60,692 nt of DNA from Alphaproteobacteria bacterium (GTDB taxonomy: Bacteria; Pseudomonadota; Alphaproteobacteria; UBA8366), in contig JANQKC010000007.1 of assembly GCA_028281325.1 (NCBI GenBank), forward strand, positions 1-60,692, in the 5' to 3' direction. Numbering within the stretch: position 1 is the stretch's first letter; the number at the start of each line of letters is the position of its first letter. This document shows, in pieces, positions 8,159 to 16,436 of the stretch. Below the pieces are notes generated by a model. It saw only the letters and a program-made list of their open reading frames with translations, made no database searches and was not told where the DNA came from. The position numbers and the translations under genes were made by a program.

Positions 8159-9475
8159 TTATCGGCTGATGACGCCCGTCGGCGCGCTGACGGTCTGCGC
8201 GGATAGGAGTTGGAGCGCCCGTTCCAACTGTTCGTCGCCGTCCCGGTCTTCATCGAGTTCGACCCTATGGTCCGGGGCGATCCCGCCTTCGACGGAGGCG
8301 CCGGACGGTGTCACGTATATCGCCGTCGTCAGCTTCACGGCGTCCGAACTGCTCAACGGCAGTATGGTCTGCACCGTGCCTTTGCCGAAGCTGCGCGTCC
8401 CGATCAGGGTCGCCCGGTGATGATCCCGCAGGGCGCCCGCGACGATTTCGGCCGCCGACGCCGATCCGTTATTGATCAACACCGCGATCGGAACGCCATC
8501 GGCCAAGTCGCCGCTCGTTGCGCTGTAATGCTGCTCGTAGTGACGTTCCCGGGTGGAGACGACCCGCCCGCCGTCGAGAAAAATGTCGGATACCTCGATC
8601 GACTGGTCGAGCAGGCCGCCCGGATTGTTCCGCAGATCGAGGACGATGCCGCGCATGCGCGGGCCGATGGCCGTTTTGAGCGACATCACCGCCTTGCCGA
8701 CATCCTCGCCGACACGTTCCGAAAAACTGGTGATCCGCAGATATCCGATATCGCCCTCGGCGCGCCAGCGCACCGAGGCGACATTGATGACCGCCCGGGT
8801 GATCGTGACATCGAAGGGCGGTTTCTCGCCGCGCTGGATCGACAAGGTGACGTCCGATCCGGGCGCGCCGCGCAGCAGAAGCACCGCATCGCGCAGCATG
8901 GCGTCCTTCAGCGACTTGCCGTCCGCCCGGACGATATGGTCGCCGGACTTCAGGCCCGCCCGTTGCGCCGGCGTATCGTCGATGGGCGCAACGATATCGA
9001 TGTAGGTGTCGCCCTTCCGCACCTCAATGCCCAGCCCGCCGAACCGCCCCCGGGTCTGTTCGCGAAGCGCCCTCAGATGGCGCCGATCCAGATAACTGCT
9101 GTAGTTGTCGAGCGATCCCAGCATGCCGTGGATGGCCGCGTCGACGAGTTCCTTGTCCTCGGCCTCCTGCGGTTCGGGATACCGCTTCCGCATCTCGTCC
9201 GTCGCCGCGGCGATCAGCATCTCATCGTCGATGTCGCGGACATAGTGAACACGGACTTTCTCATAGACCTGCGCGAACAGGTTGGCGCCCCGGACCAACA
9301 CGCTGGCGTCCTGCCGGCGTTTGTCCGCTTCGCTGCCATTGCGATAGCTGACGATATCGCTGGAAAGCCGTTTCGCAGCCTCTTGCGCCTCCGGACCCGG
9401 CATCCGCGTGGATGACGAACATCCGGCCAATCCAACCAGCAAGAGCGCGACAAGGAAGTAACGATGGGTCGGCAA
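8159..9475 (-). CDS. S41 (C-terminal processing) peptidase, predicted lipoprotein
   Basis: A Tsp/CtpA-like serine protease. From the TTG at 9475 the protein opens LPTHRYFLVALLLVGLAGCSSS, a lipoprotein signal with lipobox LAGC, so it should be anchored facing the periplasm. A PDZ domain follows (GGLGIEVRKG to GLKSGDHIVRADGKSL). The protease core has NNGSASAAEI (Ser nucleophile) and GTRSFGKGTVQ (Lys general base). An in-frame ATG at 9556 would add 27 basic residues before the signal peptide and has no ribosome site, so the TTG is preferred; length is then 438. Such proteases trim periplasmic or cell-wall-associated proteins. Confidence 0.88.
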   Translation of the reverse strand: MPTHRYFLVALLLVGLAGCSSSTRMPGPEAQEAAKRLSSDIVSYRNGSEADKRRQDASVLVRGANLFAQVYEKVRVHYVRDIDDEMLIAAATDEMRKRYPEPQEAEDKELVDAAIHGMLGSLDNYSSYLDRRHLRALREQTRGRFGGLGIEVRKGDTYIDIVAPIDDTPAQRAGLKSGDHIVRADGKSLKDAMLRDAVLLLRGAPGSDVTLSIQRGEKPPFDVTITRAVINVASVRWRAEGDIGYLRITSFSERVGEDVGKAVMSLKTAIGPRMRGIVLDLRNNPGGLLDQSIEVSDIFLDGGRVVSTRERHYEQHYSATSGDLADGVPIAVLINNGSASAAEIVAGALRDHHRATLIGTRSFGKGTVQTILPLSSSDAVKLTTAIYVTPSGASVEGGIAPDHRVELDEDRDGDEQLERALQLLSAQTVSAPTGVISR

Positions 9476-9612
9476 TGTTGTCTCGCTGTGACGAATTCTA
9501 GTCTTAGGTGAATATGAGCCGAAGCGCGCTTTTCGGCAACTGCATTTATGGGGCATTTCGAAGGCAGCCGCACCCCCTCCACCCTGCGCCGGACCGGATT
9601 TATGCGGGAATT

Positions 9613-9642
9613 CTGACGCCCTTAGACACGCTGTGCTAGACT
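9613..9642 (+). promoter_or_regulatory. Possible promoter for the 9701 operon
   Basis: CTGACG (9613-9618) lies 18 bp before TGCTAGACT (9634-9642), an extended -10 form. The start of transcription would be near 9649, leaving a leader of about 50 nt that includes the strong GAGGAG ribosome site before 9701. The -35 match is weak. Confidence 0.3.
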
Positions 9643-9700
9643 GTCACAAAACCGTGTTGACATAAAAATTTCACGGCAGCTATCTGAGGAGACAGCCACC

Positions 9701-10426
9701 ATGGGCAAGAGTGCTTTCCGGACGGCCCTCCGGGATACGGTCGAACAACGCCATTCCAAAATCCATCCTTTCAGCGAAGCCTGGGTGACCGGCGGTCTGA
9801 ATCGGCAGATTCTCGGCGAATGGGTTACGCAGCATTACCACTATGTCGGTCATTTCTCGCAGTGGTGCGGCGCGATCTTCGCCAATTGCCAGGACGAGGA
9901 GACCAACCATTTCCTGGTGGAAAACATCATGGAAGAGGAAGGCTTCGTCGAGGAAGGCGGCTTCCCGGCCGCCAAACATGTGGACCTGCTGCTGAACTTC
10001 GGCGAGGCCTGCGGCAAGGACCGGCAGGCGATCAAGGACGCCCACAAGAACGGCGCGTTGATGGCCGGCCTGCTGGGCCTGCAATCCTGGTGCACCGTCC
10101 AGTCCACCAAGCCAACGCATGAAGCCATCGCCGGCCTGCTTGTCGGGCTGGAGAGCCAGGTGCCGCAGATCTACAAACGGACGACGCCGCCGCTGGTGGA
10201 GAAATACGGCTTCAGCGAGAAGGATATCGTGTTCTTCCGCCTGCATATCGTCGCAGACACCGAACACGGCAAGCGCGGGTATGAGATCGTCGAACGGCTC
10301 GCCGATACCGAGGAAAAACAGCAAGCCTGCCTGCACGCGGTGCGGGAGGCGACCCAGATGCGGCGGCTTTATCTCGACGCGCTCTACGACGAATACGTCG
10401 CCCCCAAAAGCGCGGCTGCCGAATGA
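9701..10426 (+). CDS. PqqC/TenA-like haem-oxygenase-fold protein (iron-containing redox enzyme family)
   Basis: A 241-residue, mostly helical protein of the TenA/PqqC superfamily. Visible landmarks are RHSKIHPFSEAWVTGGL near the N-terminus, WVTQHYHYVGHFSQW, EETNHFLVENIMEEEGF, and HIVADTEHGKRGYEIVE in the last helices. The Glu/His pattern resembles the metal-binding members of the family rather than thiaminase. No pqq genes are nearby, so a role in PQQ synthesis is unlikely. A strong GAGGAG site precedes the ATG. The stop overlaps the next start as ATGA, so the two proteins are probably made together. The substrate is unknown. Confidence 0.78.
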   Translation: MGKSAFRTALRDTVEQRHSKIHPFSEAWVTGGLNRQILGEWVTQHYHYVGHFSQWCGAIFANCQDEETNHFLVENIMEEEGFVEEGGFPAAKHVDLLLNFGEACGKDRQAIKDAHKNGALMAGLLGLQSWCTVQSTKPTHEAIAGLLVGLESQVPQIYKRTTPPLVEKYGFSEKDIVFFRLHIVADTEHGKRGYEIVERLADTEEKQQACLHAVREATQMRRLYLDALYDEYVAPKSAAAE

Positions 10427-10854
10427 GGACCGTCAAGACGCTTTCGCTGGCCGAGGCCAACCTCATCCTCGACGCGGCACAAGCGAAGTCGGAGGAAATC
10501 GGCGTCGCTCATGTCTTGTGCGTCGCCGACAACGCCGGCTACCCCATCGCGCTGCGCCGGCTCGACGGCGGCAAGGTAACCAGCGTTCAGATCGCCGAAA
10601 ACAAGGCCTTCACGGCGGCGGGACATCGCCGCAAGACGCATACCTTCACCAACACCTATCCGGGGGAGGAAGCCTGGGGCATCTTCACCCAGCACGGCGG
10701 CCGGCTGACGGTGTTCGTCGGCGGCTTCCCGATCGAAGCGGAGGGTGAGGTGGTCGGCGGAATCGGCGCGTCGGGCGGCAACGGCGAGCAGGACATCGCA
10801 GTCTGCGAGGCAGGCATCGCAGCGTTCGATGCCTACCTCGCGACGCAGAAATAG
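10423..10854 (+). CDS. GlcG/HbpS-like haem-degrading or cofactor-binding protein (DUF336)
   Basis: A 143-residue GlcG/HbpS-family protein. The typical start TLSLAEANLILDAAQAKSEEIG is followed by VADNAGYPIALRRLDGG, the block AENKAFTAAGHRRKTH, and the glycine-rich end VVGGIGASGGNGEQDIAVCEAG. Some family members bind haem or cobalamin; others sit in glycolate or propanediol operons with unknown roles. No export signal is seen. It overlaps the PqqC-like gene by 4 bp. The pairing with a haem-oxygenase-fold protein suggests shared chemistry, but this is inference. Confidence 0.82.
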   Translation: MRTVKTLSLAEANLILDAAQAKSEEIGVAHVLCVADNAGYPIALRRLDGGKVTSVQIAENKAFTAAGHRRKTHTFTNTYPGEEAWGIFTQHGGRLTVFVGGFPIEAEGEVVGGIGASGGNGEQDIAVCEAGIAAFDAYLATQK

Positions 10855-10864
10855 CGCGTCCGGT

Positions 10865-11215
10865 CTAGTCGAGTGAGGCGCTGACGACGATTTCGACCAG
10901 CGTTTCGGGCGATCCCAGAACGGTGCCGACGGTGGCGCGGGTCGGCGGATTGGCCGGGTCGACCCATTCATGCCAGGCATCGTTCATTTCGCTCTTCTTA
11001 GACATGTCGGAGACATAGACCATCGCGGTCAGCAGCTTCGACTTGTCCGTCCCGGCCTTGGCGAGATAGCCGTCGATCTTTTGCAGAACGTTGGCCGTCT
11101 GGTCCTTCATCGACTGGGTCTGATCGTCGGCGGTCAGACCGCAGATATAGACGATGCCGTTTTTCACGACGGCGCGGCTCATGGTCGGGTTCGGGTCAAT
11201 GCGTTCAATACTCAT
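10865..11215 (-). CDS. RidA/YjgF-family protein
   Basis: A 116-residue RidA-superfamily protein. It has the trimeric fold landmarks NGIVYICGLTADD, TANVLQKIDGYLAKAG and PPTRATVGTVLGSPETLVEIVVSASL. The Arg in PTRAT corresponds to the residue that binds the carboxylate of imine intermediates in active RidA proteins. RidA proteins hydrolyse reactive enamines or imines, and subfamilies occur in catabolic operons. The ATG has GAGGGAG upstream. It is downstream of, and in the same direction as, the Ldh-family gene, so the two may be co-transcribed. Confidence 0.88.
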   Translation of the reverse strand: MSIERIDPNPTMSRAVVKNGIVYICGLTADDQTQSMKDQTANVLQKIDGYLAKAGTDKSKLLTAMVYVSDMSKKSEMNDAWHEWVDPANPPTRATVGTVLGSPETLVEIVVSASLD

Positions 11216-11263
11216 ACGGGGGCTCCCTCGGTTTCTGGGTTGGTGGGTAGATTTGGTGATCGC

Positions 11264-12283
11264 TCACGCCGACTCCCGCATCGCGAGGATATCGTCGTGG
11301 AGTTTTTGGGGAATCGTGATTCCCTCGGTCGGCGTGCGCTTGCGCGCCTCGTAGCGCCGGTCGGACGGCAGACGCGTACCGTGCTGCGCCAAGATCCGCT
11401 CGAACAACGGCTCGACATGGTCGAGCGACGCATCCGCATCGCCATCACCGACGAAACGCGACGGGTCCATCGCCAACAGCAACTCGCCGCCTTTCGCCGG
11501 CCCGCCGTCGCCGGGGTCGTCGGCCGCCGCCTCGAACGCCAGATGATTACGCGGCAAACCGGCCGCCATCAGTTCGACCATCAGGGCGATCGCCGACCCC
11601 TTGTAGCCGCCGAACGGCAGTTGCGCGCCGGCCAGTCCCGCTTCCGGGTCCGTCGTCGGATTGCCGTCCGCATCGACCGCCCAGCCTTCGGGGATCGATT
11701 TGCCGTCGCGCTTATGGATCATGATCTCACCGCGGGCGCTGGCGCTCGACGCCTGATCGAAGACCAGCGGCGGCTTGCCCTTGCGCGGCCAGCCGAAGGA
11801 CATGGGGTTCGTGCCGAAGATCGGCTTCGATCCGCCGGCCGGCGCGACAAAGCTGCGGGAATTGACGAAGGCGAAGGCGACCAGCCCGTCGGCGGCCAGC
11901 GCCTCGACCTCGAACCACAGGGCCGCGAAATGATGCGAATTGACGATCGGCATCGCCGCGATGCCCTGGCTGCGCGCTTTCTCGGCCAGCGGCGCGCGGC
12001 CGACTTTCAACGCCAGCGGGGCGTATCCACCTTTCGCGTCGACCTGTACGACCGCGGGGGCCAGTTCGTTGATTTCCGGAACCGACTTACCGTCGATTCG
12101 GCCGTTCTTCAGCCCAATGCTGTAACCGGGTAGACGGAACAGGCCGTGCGACTTGCAGTCGTCACGCTCGGCGGCGGTGATGACATCGGCGACCGCCGCC
12201 GCGTTGTCGTCGGACGCACCCAAGGCGATCAACGTCTCCGTCGTCAGCGCATGCACTTCATCGAGCGTCAATCGAACGTCCAT
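11264..12283 (-). CDS. Ldh-family (malate/L-lactate/sulfolactate type) NAD(P)-dependent dehydrogenase
   Basis: A 339-residue Ldh-family oxidoreductase, unrelated to classic Rossmann lactate dehydrogenases. Landmarks are ERDDCKSHGLFRLPGYS near the N-terminus, IPIVNSHHFAAL-like text (AMPIVNSHHFAAL) in the active site, GTNPMSFGWPRKGKPPLVFDQASS, and GGYKGSAIALMVELMA. Members oxidise or reduce L-malate, L-lactate, sulfolactate, ureidoglycolate or delta-1-piperideine-2-carboxylate; sequence reading alone does not choose. It lies between RidA and the molybdenum hydroxylase, all on the minus strand with short gaps, suggesting one catabolic unit. Confidence 0.85.
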   Translation of the reverse strand: MDVRLTLDEVHALTTETLIALGASDDNAAAVADVITAAERDDCKSHGLFRLPGYSIGLKNGRIDGKSVPEINELAPAVVQVDAKGGYAPLALKVGRAPLAEKARSQGIAAMPIVNSHHFAALWFEVEALAADGLVAFAFVNSRSFVAPAGGSKPIFGTNPMSFGWPRKGKPPLVFDQASSASARGEIMIHKRDGKSIPEGWAVDADGNPTTDPEAGLAGAQLPFGGYKGSAIALMVELMAAGLPRNHLAFEAAADDPGDGGPAKGGELLLAMDPSRFVGDGDADASLDHVEPLFERILAQHGTRLPSDRRYEARKRTPTEGITIPQKLHDDILAMRESA

Positions 12284-12309
12284 CCCTGCTTATCCCTTTA
12301 TTCTTTGAT

Positions 12310-14673
12310 CTATTGCGCCGTCTGCATCACGCGCCAGACCTTCTCCGGCGTGACGGGCATGTCCAGGCCAGCGGTGTCGCAATCCGATAGCGCATCCAGC
12401 ACGGCATTCATGACCGCCGGCAGCGCCGCGGTTGGGCCGGATTCGCCGCAGCCCTTGACGCCCAGCGGATTGGTCTTGCAGAAGGTCTCGGTCTGCCCCC
12501 AATCGAACATCGGCAGATGGGTCGCGCGCGGAATGCAATAGTCCATGAAGGACCCGGTCAGAAGCTGCCCACTGTCGCCGTCGTAGAGGCAGTCCTCGTA
12601 GATGATTTGGCCGATGCCCTGCGCGATCCCGCCATGGAGCTGCCCTTGCAGCAGCATCGGGTTGATGACGGTGCCGAAATCGCTGACCAGGGTATAGCGA
12701 ACCACGTCGACCAGACCGGTCGCCTCGTCCACCTCGACCTCCGCGACATGACAGCCGCAGGGGTAGCTATAGGCTTCGGCGTTGAAATGATAGCTCGCTT
12801 CGAGGCCGAGCCCGGCGCCCGACGGCATGACCGTCTCGTCGTAGGAGGCGCGCGCCACTTCCGCGATCCCGACCGTCTGGTCCGTGCCGGCGACCCGGAA
12901 CAGGCCGTGGTCGAACTCGATATCGTCGCCGCTTGACTGCAGCAATCGTCCGGCGATCGCCTTGCCTTGTTCGACGATGTCGCGGGACGCGTGATAGATG
13001 GCCGCGCCCATCACGGTCGCCGTTCGCGACCCGCCGGTGCCGGACCCGCGCCCGACCCGGTCCGTGTCACCCTGTACGACGGTGATCTGATCGCCCGGCA
13101 CGCCCAACTGGCTCGCCGCGACCTGCGCGAAGGTGGTTTCGTGCCCCTGGCCGTTGGTTTGCCCGGTCGACGTCACCGTCAAATGACCGCTCGGGTCGAA
13201 CTGCAAGCCGGCGCGGTTGTCCTTGAACCCGTCCGGTTCCGTATAGACCGAGAATCCGAAGCCGAGGCGTTTCCCGGCCGCGCGGGCGGCGGCCGCCCGG
13301 GCGGCGAAACCGTCCCGGTCCGCTTGGACCAGCGCCGCATCCAGGTTCTCCCGAAAATCCCCGCTGTCGTAGACCAGGCCGGTCGGCGTGCGGTAGGGCA
13401 GGTCTTCCTCGCGGATGAGGTTCCGCCGCCGCAGGTCCGCGGGATCGACGCCCGTCTCGCGCGCGGCGGCGTCCACCAGCCGTTCGACCATATAGCAGAA
13501 TTCCGGCTTGCCCGCGCCGCGATAGGCGGCGATTGACGCGGTGTTGGTGAACACGCATTGCGTCTCGGCATAGACCGTGTCGATGCGATAGACGTTGGTC
13601 AGCATCCGCGTGCCGCCGCCGGTCGGGATCACCGGCCCCGACGCGGTGAGATACGCCCCCATGTTGGAAATCGTGCGGCACCGGAGCGCCAGGAATTTTC
13701 CATCGGCGTCCAGCGCCAACGATGCATGCATCATATGGTCGCGCGCCTGCCGGTCGGTCAGGAAACTGTCGTCGCGGTCGGCATACCATTTCACCGGCCG
13801 GCCGAGCCGTTTCGCCGCCCAACAGACCAGAATCTGTTCCGAATAGATGTAGTTCTTGATGCCGAAACCGCCGCCCACGTCCGGCGTCACCACGCGGATG
13901 TTCGCGGCCGGCACGCCCAGCCCCTTGCCGGACAGGCCGGACTGGATCGCCGTGCCGCCGCCGGTCGGCGTGTAGATCGTATACCGGTCGCCCGCCGGGT
14001 CATGCACGCCGATCGCGCCACGCGGCTCCATCGCGGCGACGACGATGCGGTTATGCACCAATTCCAGACTCGTGACGTGGTGCGCTTGGGAAAAAGCGTT
14101 CTCGACGCCGGCCTTGTCGCCCATCTCCCAATCGACCGCGATGTTCGACGGCAGGTCGTCCCAAACCTTGGGCGATTGCGGGTCCAGCGCATCGACCCCG
14201 GCGGTCACGCAGGGCAGTTCCTGCCACGCCACCTCAACCGCCTCGCCCGCGGCCCGGGCGGCGGCGCGCGTTTCGGCGACGACCATGGCGACGGTATCAC
14301 CGACGTGGCGCGCCTTGTCCGTCGGCATGGCGGGTTGCGGCGGATTGTGGATCGGCGTGCCGTCCTTGCCCGTCGGCGACGCGGGCGCCTGCATCAACCC
14401 TATGCCGTCGGCAGCAACGTCGGCCCCTGTCAGAACGGCGACCACGCCGGGCATCGATGCGGCGGCGGCCGTGTCGATACCGCCGATCCGCGCATGACCA
14501 TAGGGCGAGCGGACGAAATAGGCATGGAGCTGACCCGCAAGATCGATATCGTCGATGAAACGGCCGTGTCCGGTCAACAACGCGGCGTCTTCGCGACGCG
14601 GCACCGAGGCTCCGATTCCGTCTGCTGTTTTGCTGGCGCCACCCGGGTGCGCGCCGTTTCCATCATCCTGCAT
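12310..14673 (-). CDS. Molybdenum hydroxylase large subunit (xanthine dehydrogenase/CoxL family), orphan
   Basis: A 787-residue molybdopterin-binding subunit. It has the MPT-cytosine-dinucleotide binding landmarks TPDVGGGFGIKNYIYSE, NMGAYLTASGP and TASIAAYRGAGKPE, and TGQTNGQGHETTFAQ and GRGSGTGGSRTATVMG further on. The catalytic Glu lies near VKGCGESGPTAALPA at the C-terminus. The active-site loop AYRGAGKPE lacks the Cys of true CO dehydrogenase (AYxCSFR), so CO oxidation is not expected. No medium (FAD) or small (2Fe-2S) subunit gene is adjacent, which is unusual. I chose the ATG at 14673; a GTG at 14703 is in frame but without a better ribosome site. Confidence 0.85.
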   Translation of the reverse strand: MQDDGNGAHPGGASKTADGIGASVPRREDAALLTGHGRFIDDIDLAGQLHAYFVRSPYGHARIGGIDTAAAASMPGVVAVLTGADVAADGIGLMQAPASPTGKDGTPIHNPPQPAMPTDKARHVGDTVAMVVAETRAAARAAGEAVEVAWQELPCVTAGVDALDPQSPKVWDDLPSNIAVDWEMGDKAGVENAFSQAHHVTSLELVHNRIVVAAMEPRGAIGVHDPAGDRYTIYTPTGGGTAIQSGLSGKGLGVPAANIRVVTPDVGGGFGIKNYIYSEQILVCWAAKRLGRPVKWYADRDDSFLTDRQARDHMMHASLALDADGKFLALRCRTISNMGAYLTASGPVIPTGGGTRMLTNVYRIDTVYAETQCVFTNTASIAAYRGAGKPEFCYMVERLVDAAARETGVDPADLRRRNLIREEDLPYRTPTGLVYDSGDFRENLDAALVQADRDGFAARAAAARAAGKRLGFGFSVYTEPDGFKDNRAGLQFDPSGHLTVTSTGQTNGQGHETTFAQVAASQLGVPGDQITVVQGDTDRVGRGSGTGGSRTATVMGAAIYHASRDIVEQGKAIAGRLLQSSGDDIEFDHGLFRVAGTDQTVGIAEVARASYDETVMPSGAGLGLEASYHFNAEAYSYPCGCHVAEVEVDEATGLVDVVRYTLVSDFGTVINPMLLQGQLHGGIAQGIGQIIYEDCLYDGDSGQLLTGSFMDYCIPRATHLPMFDWGQTETFCKTNPLGVKGCGESGPTAALPAVMNAVLDALSDCDTAGLDMPVTPEKVWRVMQTAQ

Positions 14674-14801
14674 TTTGTGCTTGGTCCGGTTTTTCGGTAT
14701 CACTGGCCCAGAACTTTAACACACTCTTACGCCAGCGCACGGCGATGAATCGCAAAGCAGAGGCGAGCAGCGTAAACGCGTTCGCACAGGGAGAATAATT
14801 G

Positions 14802-16433
14802 ATGCACGGTGGTGAAATTGTCGTCGAAACGTGGCTGTCGCGCGGTGTCGATACCGTGTTTTTCGTCCCCGGCGGCACGAACGTAACGGTGCTGGAAGCG
14901 CTCAGCCGCAACCAGAACAAGATCCGGTCGGTACCGACGCGGCTGGAATCCTCCGCCGTCTTCGCCGCCGACGCCTACGCCGCGATCCGCAAGAAACCGG
15001 CCTGTGTCGTCGTCAGCCGAGCGCCCGGCGCGACCAACGCCTCGATCGGCATCCACACGGCGATGCAGGCCTCGCGCCCGGTCGTCCTGTTCATCACCAA
15101 CATTCCGCGCCGGCTGAAAGGGCGTGAATCCTTTCAGGAGATCAACTATCTGGAAATGTACACGCCGGTCGCCAAGGCGGTGATCGACGTCAACTCACTC
15201 GACGAACTCGCCGGAGACATCGCCCGCGCGCTCGACATCTCGGTATCCGGGCGTCCCGGCCCCGTCGTGGTCGCGATTTCGAAGGATATCCTCGACGAAA
15301 AAGCGGACGACCCGCTCATCCCGAAACCGGCCGCCCCGGTCCGCCTGGGCCCCGACCCGCTGGCGGTCGACCGCGCCGCGCGACTGATCGAATCGTCGAA
15401 AAATCCGATCATTTTGGCCGGCGAGATGGTCGGCTTCGAAAGCGCCAACAGCGAATTGGAAAAGTTCGCCGAGGCGACCGGCGCGGGCGTATTGACGGCC
15501 TACCGCCAGCAGGACTCGATCCGCGCGGACCATCCGTCCCATTTCGGCCATCTCTCGATCAACCGGCTGCCCTTCCAGGAACAAGCGCTAAAGGAGTCCG
15601 ACCTGATCATCGCGGTCGGCAGCCGCCTCGACAGCGTATCGACCGCCGACTACACGATGCTGCGGCCGGACCAGAAGCTGATCATGATCTACCCCGACCC
15701 CTCCGCCTTCGCGCCATGGCAGGCGGATGCGGCCTTGGGCTCGAATGTGATTCCGGCGATGGTGGCGATTGCCAACGCATTGTCCGCCCCGCCGCCGGAC
15801 CGCATCGCGTGGCGCGATAAGGTGCATCAAGAAGAAGTCGACTTCGCAAAGCCCGGCGAGATCGAGATTCAAGGCGACATCGACATGGCCCAGGTCATCG
15901 AGCATTTCAACAAAGCGGTGCCCAAGGAATCGGTCATGGTGTCCGACGCGGGCACGTTCGGACGCTGGATCACGCGCTACTACCGGTTCAACGAACCGAA
16001 TACGGAACTCTCACCGGTCAGCGGCGCGATGGGCTACGGCGTACCGGGCGGGATCGGCGCACAGGTGGCCAATCCGGACGATCCGGTCTTCGTCTGGGTC
16101 GGCGACGGTGGGTTCCTGATGACCGGCAACGAATGCGCGGCGATCGTACAGGAGAAGCTGCCGGTGAAGCTGATCGTTTGCGACAACAACTGTTGGGGCT
16201 CGATCCTGGTCCACCAGCAGAAAACCTTTGACGGTTGGGATTTCGGCACGCGGCTGGCAAGCCCCGACTTCGCGGCGATCGGTCGCGGCTTCGGCATGCC
16301 GGCCTGGACGGTCTCGAAGACCGAAGAATTCGCCGGCGCCTTGGAAGAGATGATGGCGGTCGACGGCCCCGCGATGCTGCACCTGCTGCAGGATATGCGC
16401 GATGTCTCGCCCTATTCGGGCAGCGCCCGGTAA
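14802..16433 (+). CDS. Thiamine-diphosphate-dependent enzyme (acetolactate synthase-like)
   Basis: A 543-residue enzyme of the two-domain TPP superfamily. The N-terminal PYR domain has the cofactor-activating glutamate in TRLESSAVFAADAYA (Glu49) and APGATNASIGIHTA. A central domain follows from about 190. The C-terminal PP domain has the GDG...NN metal and diphosphate motif (GDGGFLMTGNE near 433, CDNNCWG near 460). Reactions of relatives include acetolactate synthesis and 2-keto-acid decarboxylation; the substrate is not evident. The ATG at 14802 has AGGGAG 9 bases upstream; the TTG just before it is less likely. It is divergent from the molybdenum hydroxylase gene, and its stop is only 3 bp from the convergent aminotransferase stop. 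Confidence 0.85.
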   Translation: MHGGEIVVETWLSRGVDTVFFVPGGTNVTVLEALSRNQNKIRSVPTRLESSAVFAADAYAAIRKKPACVVVSRAPGATNASIGIHTAMQASRPVVLFITNIPRRLKGRESFQEINYLEMYTPVAKAVIDVNSLDELAGDIARALDISVSGRPGPVVVAISKDILDEKADDPLIPKPAAPVRLGPDPLAVDRAARLIESSKNPIILAGEMVGFESANSELEKFAEATGAGVLTAYRQQDSIRADHPSHFGHLSINRLPFQEQALKESDLIIAVGSRLDSVSTADYTMLRPDQKLIMIYPDPSAFAPWQADAALGSNVIPAMVAIANALSAPPPDRIAWRDKVHQEEVDFAKPGEIEIQGDIDMAQVIEHFNKAVPKESVMVSDAGTFGRWITRYYRFNEPNTELSPVSGAMGYGVPGGIGAQVANPDDPVFVWVGDGGFLMTGNECAAIVQEKLPVKLIVCDNNCWGSILVHQQKTFDGWDFGTRLASPDFAAIGRGFGMPAWTVSKTEEFAGALEEMMAVDGPAMLHLLQDMRDVSPYSGSAR

Positions 16434-16436
16434 GCG

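Noticed and set aside
9657..9686. TTGACA at 9657-9662 with TATCTG at 9681-9686 as a promoter for the PqqC-like gene
   Set aside because: Transcription would begin after the GAGGAG ribosome site and leave only about 8 nt of leader. The weaker upstream pair at 9613-9642 fits the gene better.
12310..14673. Carbon monoxide dehydrogenase large subunit (CoxL form I)
   Set aside because: The active-site loop reads AYRGAGKPE and lacks the AYxCSFR cysteine; coxM and coxS are absent.
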